From: Culex pipiens pallens
Lineage: Eukaryota; Arthropoda; Insecta; Diptera; Culicidae
Direction: 5' to 3'
Assembly (NCBI RefSeq): GCF_016801865.2
Contig: NC_068937.1
Span: forward strand, 30,349,828 to 30,413,827
DNA length: 64,000 bases
Shown here: positions 1 through 10,029 of the stretch, one piece after another
How positions within the stretch are numbered: position 1 is the first letter of the stretch
Layout: every line of letters begins with the position of its first letter
Notes under the pieces: generated by a model
What the model was told of the DNA's origin: nothing
What the model saw: the letters and a program-made list of their open reading frames with translations, nothing else
The model's database searches: none
Program-made: the position numbers and the translations under genes

Positions 1-1771
1 TCAAAAATAGTGTTTGTGCGATTTTTTGTGTTCAAAAGTGGAATAATAAACTAGTATTTTTGTCCATGATAACAATTTTACCGAAAACTTGAACAAACTC
101 TTATGAAAATGGCCTTTTTCGATCCTTGAAAAGGACCCCTTAGTGTGTTACTAAAATAAAAAAATACAATAAATAATCAGTGGCCGATATTCTTAGAAAA
201 TGCTAAATTTTGAATTTTGGGAACACTTATCGTAAAAAGAAGTAAAACTGTAGAAATTAGCCTGATTTTCTCTTAAATATGTTTTTTTTACTTTTGATCA
301 AAAAATAATTTTATGAAAACTTAGATATTTTTGTGATTTTTGGAAGTAAATAATGTTTCGATACCTGTATGCTCTCTTTTACAATCTGGAAAGGAATCTC
401 AGCTAGCATAGTGCAAAAGATCAACTTTGTGAAATATCGCCAACAGGCCCAATAGGCCATTTTATAGAATCATACCTAAACAGATCCACGGGCAAAATGG
501 GTTCTAAGTGCAAACCATATTATAATGGAAAAGATGTGGAATTTTCATCCTTGCATTTATCTTTTCTTTGTTTGGTTTTGTTAAATGTTTGCATTGCATG
601 AAAATGAGATAGCTTTTTTTCTAATGTAAGAACCTTAAAAAAATATGTTATTTATTCGTTTTCTAAATAATTTTAAAGAGCACAAATGAAATTGCAATGC
701 GAACGCATTTTTATATACACTTTGATACCAACATAAAAAAAATCGAAAATATGTTTTAAAGCAAATATTTTATTTGTGTCAAGACGAATATTTTCTGAGG
801 TGATAGATCATCAAATAATAATTTGTTTTTATGTTATCAATCACCGAAGGCTAGAAATTAAAAAAATAAAAGTGAAAAAATATAAAATGGCCAGAATGTC
901 TGAAAGTAGTTTGAAAATATGAGTCAATAAATATATATAAAAAAGGACTAGATAGATAATGTAGACTTGTTCTAAAATAACCAAAAACATAAATGTTCAA
1001 TGTAATGAGCATTTCTTTTATTTTTCCACCAGTGCATTTTGCATAAAAATTACTCTTTGCTCTATTCCATCAACAACCATGTAAGCAAGATCAAATAAAC
1101 ACACACACACTAACAGTTGTTTCAATTTGCTCTCTCTCTTTTTTCGCAAACCCATTTTCGATTAAAGTTCCAAGCTACGTTTTTATATTGTTTCAAAACC
1201 CCGTTTACATCCACGCTATCACGGTCGCACATTACTCAAAAATTATTATTGAAACAAATTTACCCACCCCACCCCGAAAACTTTGTGAGATATCCAAAGC
1301 AGATGCGGGAAAATGTAACGAATTGGTTTTAACCCTTTTTTTTTTTCTTTTTGGTACATTGCCCGTTCCCCTCTATTTGCACTACACGCGTGAGTACACG
1401 TGTCACAATATTACATTTTTGCTCCATAAATTATACAAATATGCAAATATTGAAGAGAACGGGCTTGGGTTCATTACAGCGAGTAACGAGCAGCAGCAGG
1501 AATGGTGTGTATGAAATTTAAATTGAGCACTTTGCCGTGTTGGACACGGCGCGAGAGAAATAAATAAAATGGATACATTTGTCAAAAAAGAGCAGCCAGC
1601 TTGGTTGGTTGGCCCCGACGATCCCGCAGAGATTATCTCTTGTTAACATTCATCACGTTTTTTTGTGTGATGAGGAAAAATTGTGATGTTTTTTTTCTGA
1701 TTGGTTGTAATTCATGAATTTATTTTGGATGCAAAGCAAATGGTTTTGTTTAAGCCTTGATGATGAATCGC
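1..1771. other. AT-rich sequence, no feature recognised
   Basis: This is AT-rich single-copy-looking sequence with short homopolymer runs and a small CA run near 1101-1110. Open frames here are short, overlap each other on both strands and show no codon bias or domain. The stretch from about 1200 to 1660 is slightly richer in GC but shows no splice sites or motif that I can defend. Confidence 0.5.
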
Positions 1772-1800
1772 CATCTCTCATTTATCATCTGTCAGCTGCC

Positions 1801-2840
1801 ATCTCTCATCTCTCATCTTTCATCTCTCATCTCTCATCTCTCATCTCTCATCTCTCATCTCTCATCTCTCATCTCTCATCTCTCATCTCTCATCTCTCAT
1901 CTCTCATCTCTCATCTCTCATCTCTCATCTCTCATCTCTCATCTCTCATCTCTCATCTCTCATCTCTCATCTCTCATCTCTCATCTCTCATCTCTCATCT
2001 CTCATCTCTCATCTCTCATCTCTCATCTCTCATCTCTCATCTCTCATCTCTCATCTCTCATCTCTCATCTCTCATCTCTCATCTCTCATCTCTCATCTCT
2101 CATCTCTCATCTCTCATCTCTCATCTCTCATCTCTCATCTCTCATCTCTCATCTCTCATCTCTCATCTCTCATCTCTCATCTCTCATCTCTCATCTCTCA
2201 TCTCTCATCTCTCATCTCTCATCTCTCATCTCTCATCTCTCATCTCTCATCTCTCATCTCTCATCTCTCATCTCTCATCTCTCATCTCTCATCTCTCATC
2301 TCTCATCTCTCATCTCTCATCTCTCATCTCTCATCTCTCATCTCTCATCTCTCATCTCTCATCTCTCATCTCTCATCTCTCATGTCTCATCTCTCATCTC
2401 TCATCTCTCATCTCTCATGTCTCATCTCTCATCTCTCATCTCTCATCTCTCATCTCTCATCTCTCATCTCTCATCTCTCATCTCTCATCTCTCATCTCTC
2501 ATCTCTCATCTCTCATCTCTCATCTCTCATCTCTCATCTCTCATCTCTCATCTCTCATCTCTCATCTCTCATCTCTCATCTCTCATCTCTCATCTCTCAT
2601 CTCTCATCTCTCATCTCTCATCTCTCATCTCTCATCTCTCATCTCTCATCTCTCATCTCTCATCTCTCATCTCTCATCTCTCATCTCTCATCTCTCATCT
2701 CTCATCTCTCATCTCTCATCTCTCATCTCTCATCTCTCATCTCTCATCTCTCATCTCTCATCTCTCATCTCTCATCTCTCATCTCTCATCTCTCATCTCT
2801 CATCTCTCATCACTCATCTCTCATCTCTCATCTCTCATCT
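1801..2840. repeat. 7-bp tandem array (TCTCATC)n, about 148 copies
   Basis: A nearly pure heptamer array of 1,040 bp. I see only isolated substitutions, near 1817, 2383, 2419 and 2811, and a degenerate lead-in at 1772-1800. The plus strand is pyrimidine-rich, with six of the seven bases being C or T. Because 7 is not a multiple of 3, every plus-strand frame cycles through the same heptapeptide (S-H-L-S-S-L-I) and none contains a stop, so frames of about 400 codons run across the array. The minus strand reads TGA stops. This is a simple repeat and not a gene. Such purity over 1 kb suggests recent expansion or continuing homogenisation, and the true length in the genome may differ from the assembled length. 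Confidence 0.97.
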
Positions 2841-4195
2841 TTCGATTCTTTTCCGTAAAAAAAAATGTGAGAATGTCAAAAACTCATTTATCCAACATAA
2901 ATTCCATCTTCGCTCGTCCAATGTCAACTCGTCCAACTGAACTGTCAATTCCCATCCCGTCCAACTTTCCCAAACACATGAAAACGAAATGAAAACCGAC
3001 ATTCCGGGAACAGTGGGAAACCACACACCCCCCTTGGTTGTTCCCTTCAAAGCCCACCACCGGACATCACAAGTTTCGCAAAAAGATAGACCTCAAGCTC
3101 TGTGGTTCAATGAGAAAATCTCGAAATCGTTTAACAAGCACCGACCGCTCAAAACTCATCCAAAGTCAGAGAGAGAGCATTGCGGTTGTGGTCCAGATCC
3201 CGGCATGTTTTGCCATCAACATCAAGAGAGATGAATAAAAAAACACAGGGAAAATTGATTCATTCCTTGTAAAGTTGTCGGAGGACCTCCTGCAGGACTC
3301 GGTTGAGGGATTAGCATTTTCTTAGCTGGTTGTGTTGGGAGGAGTGTGGGATGGATTTTTTGCCCGTTTTTCAACCATGCTGGGTTTCAATCCTCCCATC
3401 AAGGATTAACCACTCGAACACGTACCGAACGAGCCAAGGCAATTCCGGGACAGTGTTTGCAGGAAAACAGGGCAGTCAGTGATGAGAAACCTTAGTGCAC
3501 AATTTAAAACAAAATTGTTTAATGTTCAGAAAGTTTATAAAATGGTTTATAACTTGGTTTAAATAGATTTTTTTTGTGAACCTATTTTTTATTTTTCAGA
3601 AAATAACATTCAAAATTGTCTAACTTTGTGTTTTCAATAGATATTAGAAAACTTATCCGAAGAATCGTGAAATGTGTTGTTCTGGCAACCCTGTAAATTG
3701 TTTACTTTGAAGAAATGGCAGCACTCGAAAAGATTGCTGTACACGAAAATTTACATTTCAATTGAATGAAAGGTTTACTTGATTTTTTGACATTTCCATA
3801 TTTTTCAAAAGTCAGCCAGAGTAAAGATTTACCATTCTCTGGCTCAGATATTAAAAGATTATCAGGCTAAATTCCAAATTTGAGCTCATTCTGACCACTT
3901 TCCTTGAAGTTTGTATGGGGAAAATCGTCAAAATACATGGAGAATCAGATTTTTACCTACAGAGGTTCAATATATTATCTGATCCTTATCAATTTTTAGA
4001 TGAAGAATCTTCTTTAAATGGAACAACTTTTTCGAAGACACCGTGGTTGTTGTTAATGGATTGAACAGTTTTGGTTTTCGATTTTTTTTTTCAAGCTATC
4101 CCAATATTGTTTTTTATTTGGATGAAATTTTGCATCATTCATTTGGAAATACAAATGAATGTGACCAGGACCAATGTCACCACGACAATCTGAAT
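2841..4195. other. Unassigned sequence with one dispersed-repeat fragment
   Basis: No gene is recognised. The part at 2900-3480 is less AT-rich and has short overlapping frames without domains. Around 3780-4010 the sequence resembles a dispersed family: a 21-nt stretch at 3873-3893 recurs identically at 37818-37838. The rest is AT-rich. Confidence 0.4.
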
Positions 4196-4620
4196 TTGAA
4201 ATTCTACTTTCGATCGTATCACACACAAACGGGTGAGTGCTACGCAAAGTCACTTACACAGTCAGTGACTTCTCTCTAGAAGCACATTCGCTCAGAGCAC
4301 GATCGTTTGACATTCTACCGAGATTCCGATCATCTCTCCAATGGTCGCTTTCAAGCGATTTCTGTCACCACGCAGCAAACACAAGGAAGAGAGAGGCGAA
4401 AACGAGAGAAAGAGCACGCTGTCTCGTTCGGGTGGTGCTTATTTGTCGTCGTTTCGTCTCTGTGTTTACGTTCACCAACCGTCGCCAAGCAATGTCAGTC
4501 ATGATAGGCGCTTTGGGTCAGCGCTCAAATTTCGTTTTCGGAAATGATCGGTGACAGAAAGTTCTATCAAATATCGAGCAGTTTCATTTTGTGACAGATT
4601 TCTTTTCAAGCATTGATCAC
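4196..4620. other. GC-richer island of unknown nature
   Basis: The segment stands out from its AT-rich surroundings by composition. It holds a short palindrome at about 4255-4270 and inverted copies of a TTCTGTCACC-like motif near 4360 and 4548. Two or three short plus-strand frames overlap here, none with a domain I recognise. It could be a promoter-like segment, a long terminal repeat fragment or conserved non-coding DNA. Confidence 0.25.
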
Positions 4621-4937
4621 GACTATTAAGAAAAAAAAAGACATATTTTCAAATAACTTTACTTTTTATCAGTGAACTAAAAGTGATATTATTTGTGATA
4701 TTGTGCATGGTAAACCTTACCTAAGTTATTTTTTTTTGAAAAGGTAGTGATTTTTGAAAAGTTTTAAAAATACATGGAGTACACTGTTTGCGAACTATTT
4801 TTTTGTTTCTTAATAATGCTGAGAAAATTTAATATTTTTTCCTTTGCTGTGCAAAAATATATTGAAAAATGTTTCTGCTCCCACCCAATTATTTTCCATT
4901 TCTAATCGATATGCGGTTACAAAAAAAATAAACCTTT

Positions 4938-5260
4938 TCTAATCTAATCTAATCTAATCTAACCCTAGCGCAACCAGTCTTTCGAGGGCATTATAAACAT
5001 TTGCAGTGCCCCATTGCATTAGATTGCGTTGAAACATCACAAACGTTAAAGCGGCCAGGCCAACTGTGTAAAGTTAACCGCAAAGATAATTCGTTGAATT
5101 GGATTGAGTTTGAACACGAATGTTTAAACAGCAAAATTGTTCTGAATCTGCAGGGGAGGAAGAAACGTGGGGATCCCCCGCTCACGGTCCTGTTTGTTTA
5201 GACAATTTATCGTTGGGAGCCCCCATGCTAAGAAGTTTTTGTGCTCCAGAACCCTCAGGG
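4938..5260 (-). mobile_element. Probable 3' end of a retroposon with pentamer tail
   Basis: Read on the minus strand, a compositionally distinct segment of about 300 bp ends in five copies of the pentamer (TTAGA)n, seen on the plus strand as TCTAA repeats at 4938-4962. Non-LTR retrotransposons of insects often end in such short tandem tails instead of poly(A). I see no reverse transcriptase remnant, so this would be a 5'-truncated copy or a SINE-like derivative. The upstream boundary near 5260 is approximate. Confidence 0.4.
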
Positions 5261-5754
5261 ATGGGACATTGTACAATTGCTACAAAAAAATTAACCTTTT
5301 TGCATTTTCCTCAACTTATTCTAGACATGACAATATCACTGCTGTCTATTCAAATGAGTCTTTTGTTATGATTTAAGCCCGCATCAAGTGCTAGCCATAA
5401 TCTGAAGAAAAAAATGGGTTGGCATTTACCATAAAAAAAAATTAAAAGACTTCCTTGCACAAATAATCGATTCAAAATTTTAGTCGATAGCAAAAAATCG
5501 CAAAAGCAGTTTTTTTTTCTTTGTAAAAACAATATCCTTACAATTATAATGCTTGATCATTACATATTATCAAGCATAGCACAAATAAATCATGATAAAA
5601 ACAAAAAAAAAATAACAAATTTTAAATTTCAAGCCCAAATTTCAATATTTCTAAACAAAAAGTATCATAAAAAGGATTTTTTTATTATTACAGTTACGCT
5701 TAAGTGAAAAAATGCCAAAATATCAATGAATTTAGACAGGTAAAAAAACTCCTT
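5261..5754. other. AT-rich spacer, nothing recognised
   Basis: AT-rich sequence with A and T runs and no frame, repeat or motif that I can support. Confidence 0.4.
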
Positions 5755-7083
5755 AGCAATTCTCTACCAAAACCGGAAATGGATTTTATTTGTATTTTTT
5801 GATTTGACTCAAACTTTGTGGGGGCCTTCCCTGTGACCAAATAAGCTATTTTGCGGCATTGGTTCACCCATACAAGTCTCCATACAATTTTGGCTGCTGT
5901 CCATACAAAAATGGTATGTAAATATTCAAACAGCTGTAACTTTTGAGTGAATTTTCTGATCAATCGATGTCTGATGTCGATATCTCAGCAACTAATGGTC
6001 CGATTTTCAATGTTAATACATGAAACATTCGTAAAATTTTCCGATCTTTTCGAAAAAAATATTTTGAAAAAAAATAAATCAAGACTAACATTTTAAAAGG
6101 GCCAAACAATGAATATTACGCCCTTTTAAAATGTCTGTCTTGATTAATTTTTTTTTTCAAAATATTTTTTTCGAAAAGATCGGAAAATTTCACGAATGTT
6201 TCATATTTTAACATTGAAAATCGGACCATTAGTTGCTGAGATATCGTCATTAGAAAATGGTGGGTTGTTTTGGTGAGACTTAGAAAACTTCAATTTTCGT
6301 GTTTCTTTTTCTTAAAGCGGCTGTATCTCAGCAACCCGAAGTCCAATCTTCAATGTCTCTTAGACAATTTTATAGCAAATTTTCTGAACCTTTCAAAAAA
6401 AAAATATTTTTAGAAATGGTCGCTCATGGTCACTATTTTTAAGGATCAAAAAACTGTAAATATTTTGCTAAAATCAAACTTTCGGTGGCTATATCTTGAA
6501 AACGAAGCCCTTTATCAAAAAAATTGTAGAGTAGTTTTCGATTGCAAATTCAATTTTGCATTAAAAAATAACTTCAAATTTGTTTTTGCATGAAATTTGG
6601 ATTTTTTTCCAAAAATCACTATTTTTCAAAAATTCATAACTTGGCGGCAGATTTTTTGACCATGTTTCTCGATAGCTCAAAAGTTGTGGATTTCAGTCCC
6701 CTAAAACATATCAAAAAATCTCGAAAATCAAAAAATACGTATTTTGGGAAATTGAGTTTTAGTGAAAAAAAAGTTGATTAAAAAAATCTGCAAATTTTAT
6801 TTTCCGTGTACCTTTTTTTTCTCATTTGTCCTCAACAATACCTACAACTTTGCCGAAGACACCAAATTGATTAGAAAATTCACTCAAAAGTTACAGCTGT
6901 TTGAATATTTTCATACCATTTTTGTATGGACAGCAGCCAAAATTGTATGGAGACTTGTATGGGTGAACCAATGACACAAAATAGCTTATTTGGTCATAGG
7001 GAAGGCCCCCACAAAGTTTGAGGCAAATCAAAAAATACAAAAAATAATGGTCGAAATCGGCCGATTTCGTAGAGAGTTGCTCC
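5755..7083. mobile_element. Hairpin MITE-like element, AGCAATTCTCT family, copy 1
   Basis: The two ends are long inverted repeats. The left arm from 5755 (AGCAATTCTCTACC) pairs with the right arm ending at about 7083 (AGAGAGTTGCT). Matching blocks include one with CCATACAATTTTGGCTGC at about 5880-5900 and its complement near 6930-6950. A second inner foldback, centred near 6120, pairs sequence at about 5965-6110 with 6120-6255. No transposase frame is present; the short frames are the same repeat read from either arm. Related copies lie at 7430-7788, 19544-19930, 21228-22500, 25908-29696, 35358-37061, 49011-49076 and 58380-59353. It is non-autonomous, with superfamily unassigned because I cannot define a target duplication. 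Confidence 0.75.
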
Positions 7084-7429
7084 CCTCTTCTTTTTTTTTT
7101 GATCAAGGCAAGGGACAGGGGCAAAACAAATAAATTTTATTTTATTTTCAAATTCAAGTTTGATTTTTGAAATTTTTGGCGAAAATTATCACAAAATGCT
7201 TTGTACATCATTGCAGGTATTTGACAGTGGACTCTCTCGTTGTCAATAATGAAGGAACCGTCGAGAGCGGGAGGTATTAAAGTATAGAACGAAAATTAAG
7301 CATGCTACTTAATGAGAGTGAAAAATCTTTCGACAGCTGGAGCAATATTGATATCGAGAAGATCGCCAGCCAGAGAGCCGACTGAACTATCAAAAATTGC
7401 AAAGTTTCTACATTTTTGTATTTAAAAAA

Positions 7430-7788
7430 AAATACATTTTGCATCATTAGTTTGTGCATATAATTTTCGATACAAATTTGGCAGCTGTCCATTCAAAAAT
7501 GATATATGAAAATTCAATAATCTGTATCTTTTGAAGAATTTTTTTGATCGATTAGGTGTCTTCGGCAAAGTTTCAGGTATTTTTTTTTTCATGCGAATCT
7601 TGTTTTAGTGACAAAAAGTGAAATAAAAAATCACCATTTTTTACCGTGTATCATTTTTTCAGTGTAGCCCTTATGCATATCTACAACTTTGCCCAAGACA
7701 CCAAATTGACCAAAAAATTTCATCAAAGGATACAGAATTTTAAATTTGTATGGAAATAAACAAGACCGATTTCGTAGAAAATTGCTCA
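7430..7788. mobile_element. Short internally deleted derivative of the hairpin family
   Basis: The left arm (GGCAGCTGTCCATTCAAAA near 7480) and the right arm (ending GTAGAAAATTGCTC at about 7788) are those of the neighbouring hairpin family, but most of the interior is missing and the arms meet near 7610. It also contains the typical string about a flanked T-run and TTCAGTGTAG. Confidence 0.6.
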
Positions 7789-10029
7789 GTTGTCAAAAAT
7801 GTGACCAAAAAACAAAATTTATCATTTGTGTTTTCTTCTTCACTGCTTGCCGCCCTACAAATAATCCAGTAAATTCCAATGTTTTCCCCCTCCACCCACG
7901 AAACCCCGGCCAACCCGATCTTCTCGTGTCACACCTACCTTGTAGTAGTGGAAGAAGTCCGATCCTGTCCGGTGGTGGTGACTGTCCTGATGACGGCACT
8001 AGTCAGAACGGTGTTGGAAAACTAACGTAGAATAGACGACCTACCTGGAACAAGAGAAAGAAAAAAAAAGAGGGAACACTTTTAGAAAAGTGAGCAAGTG
8101 TGCTTCGGCAAGAAGGCTTTTTCGCCGGAAATTAAACTTTCGCCCAATCGAAATTAAATCTAGAGAGAAGATGTTCTGTGGAAGTCACTTTAAGGTGGAG
8201 TGCCACCCAAGTTGATGCTGTTCGCGGAACTGTGAATTGACTCCTAATGATATCGTTGAATTGTAGGAAGATTAAAAAGTTGATTAATTCACATAGCAGA
8301 ATAAGAGAAGTATTTTTGTCATGGAAATAAAAAAAAACAACAAAAATTCCAATCAAATAATTCGACTCCAAAAAAAAAAACGATTTCCCAATTGCGAAAA
8401 ATGTCACCTCTCAGTCGGAATCGACCTGACAGCTGCTGTAATTCGACAGGACAACCAAACACAGAAGTAGGGCAATAAAAAATGGAGGGTGCCTGGCGAT
8501 CGATCATGGGAACCCAGAGAGAGAGAGGGGTTCGGGGTGAACAATATGGGAGCTTTATCCCCTGGGGAGGTTGGGACAGATGGAAAAGCAGAAGAATTTA
8601 TGCTCGGGAATTTAAAATGAAATATTACACGAAATTTACATCGATATCGGGGTGAGGGCTTCAGCAGGGGCGAAGTTAATGAAGTGAATTCGACAGTTTT
8701 ATTGGAAGCCGGCAAACAGCGATGGAATTCGATCCAATATTCAATGCAATCGAAGGGGTCGCAATTTTTCACGGAAAATTTATGGTTGAAGTTTTCTTTA
8801 TGTATTTGTGATATTTCATATTTTTGTTGTAATATTTTTATATATTTGTTTATTTTATAGATAAAAAATCGAATCTTAGACTCCTAGAGAATACTATAAA
8901 CAAGTTTGTAATCTACAAAATAAAACTCATGAAACTCGATAACTCAGAAAAAACCCTCTGCAATCAATTCCTCCCCATGACTCTTTCCTAACAAATCGCT
9001 CCAAACGAATAACTAGCCACCAATTTCTGGCCAATTGAATCAAATGTCCCGTGGTGTCCCCCCCCCCCGCGCAACCCAGCCGGTTCAACAAATGGCCAAG
9101 TTTGGGAGTTCCCTAACAGCAAAACAATTCAGTACCAACAGTATCTCTCTGTGTCTCGTTCCCTCCAATAACGCTTTATGGCTCCCCAGTGGGTGGTCAT
9201 CGAGCTGTGGGTGGAAAGCCGTTGTGTGGGCCCCCTGTTTGTGTTTTATGGAATTTCCTCTCGATTAAACACCGACCACCTACTCGCGCGCGATCATACA
9301 CGGAATTGTTTTGTCGTTTGAGATTCGCAGAGGACCGCTAAGTGATGGCCAAGTGGGACAATGTTTGGCGTTTATTGTGGATATGATTTGGAGGGTTACT
9401 TGTAATATAATTAAGTCAGCTAGACAGATAAGAAAAACAAATATGAATTAAACAATAACAATTATTTAAAAAAAAGTAATAAAAAACTGCATTGGGAAAA
9501 CTTGAACCGTGGAATCTAAACTTTTTAGAATACTTTGTATAACGTTTATTCTACATTTAATCAAATAAAGCCTTTTTACAAATTTTGAAAAAAAGGTGCA
9601 GCTGGTTATGTTACACATGACCGGTATGACAAAGAACTTTGCAAGATGATTGTTGAAATTTTCGATTAGAATGTCCGGTCCAAATTCCCCTCTTATAATA
9701 ACCGTCCTATCGAACTAAGGGGACGGAAATTGCAAGTGGAGCTGAAATAGAAATCGAAGTGAAATCAATTTACTTTCCTTCACCACTCGAAAGTTACCAA
9801 GATGCGGGAATGTTTTTGCAAGGCTGTTGCAAGCAATCGGCGGCAGTAAAGGAAATTTGAACAGCAGACACTAAAAACTACCCTTACAGTGCTCTTAATG
9901 ATTACGAGATAGTTATTTTAAATTTCCAGAAACAGATTTTCGCAGTGGCACAACAAAATGTGCATCGCAGTTATCTATTTATTACTTCCTGCCTAATAAG
10001 CAATATATTTTAACTGCTTAATTTCAGAT
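7789..10029. other. Unassigned sequence with GC-richer islands
   Basis: A mix of AT-rich DNA and GC-richer patches at about 7850-8060, 8400-8700 and 9030-9300. There is a C-run at 9060-9068. Apart from the weak exon candidate on the minus strand at 7939-8021, I find no gene, RNA or repeat. Frames of 60 to 120 codons occur but overlap in opposing frames and look like chance. Confidence 0.4.
7939..8021 (-). other. Weak candidate exon, unidentified
   Basis: On the minus strand an 83-bp open segment follows an AG at 8022-8023 and ends in AAG before a consensus donor GTAGGT (7938-7933). Its translation in the open frame is rich in Thr, Ser and Val. The upstream tract is not clearly pyrimidine-rich, and a second donor-like motif lies only about 100 bp upstream near 8043. 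No family is recognised. It may be chance. Confidence 0.18.

Noticed and set aside
1714..2992. Forward open frames of about 400 codons across the heptamer array
   Set aside because: They consist of one heptapeptide repeated and are open only because the repeat has no stop in any forward frame. No promoter, splice site or unique coding sequence supports a gene.
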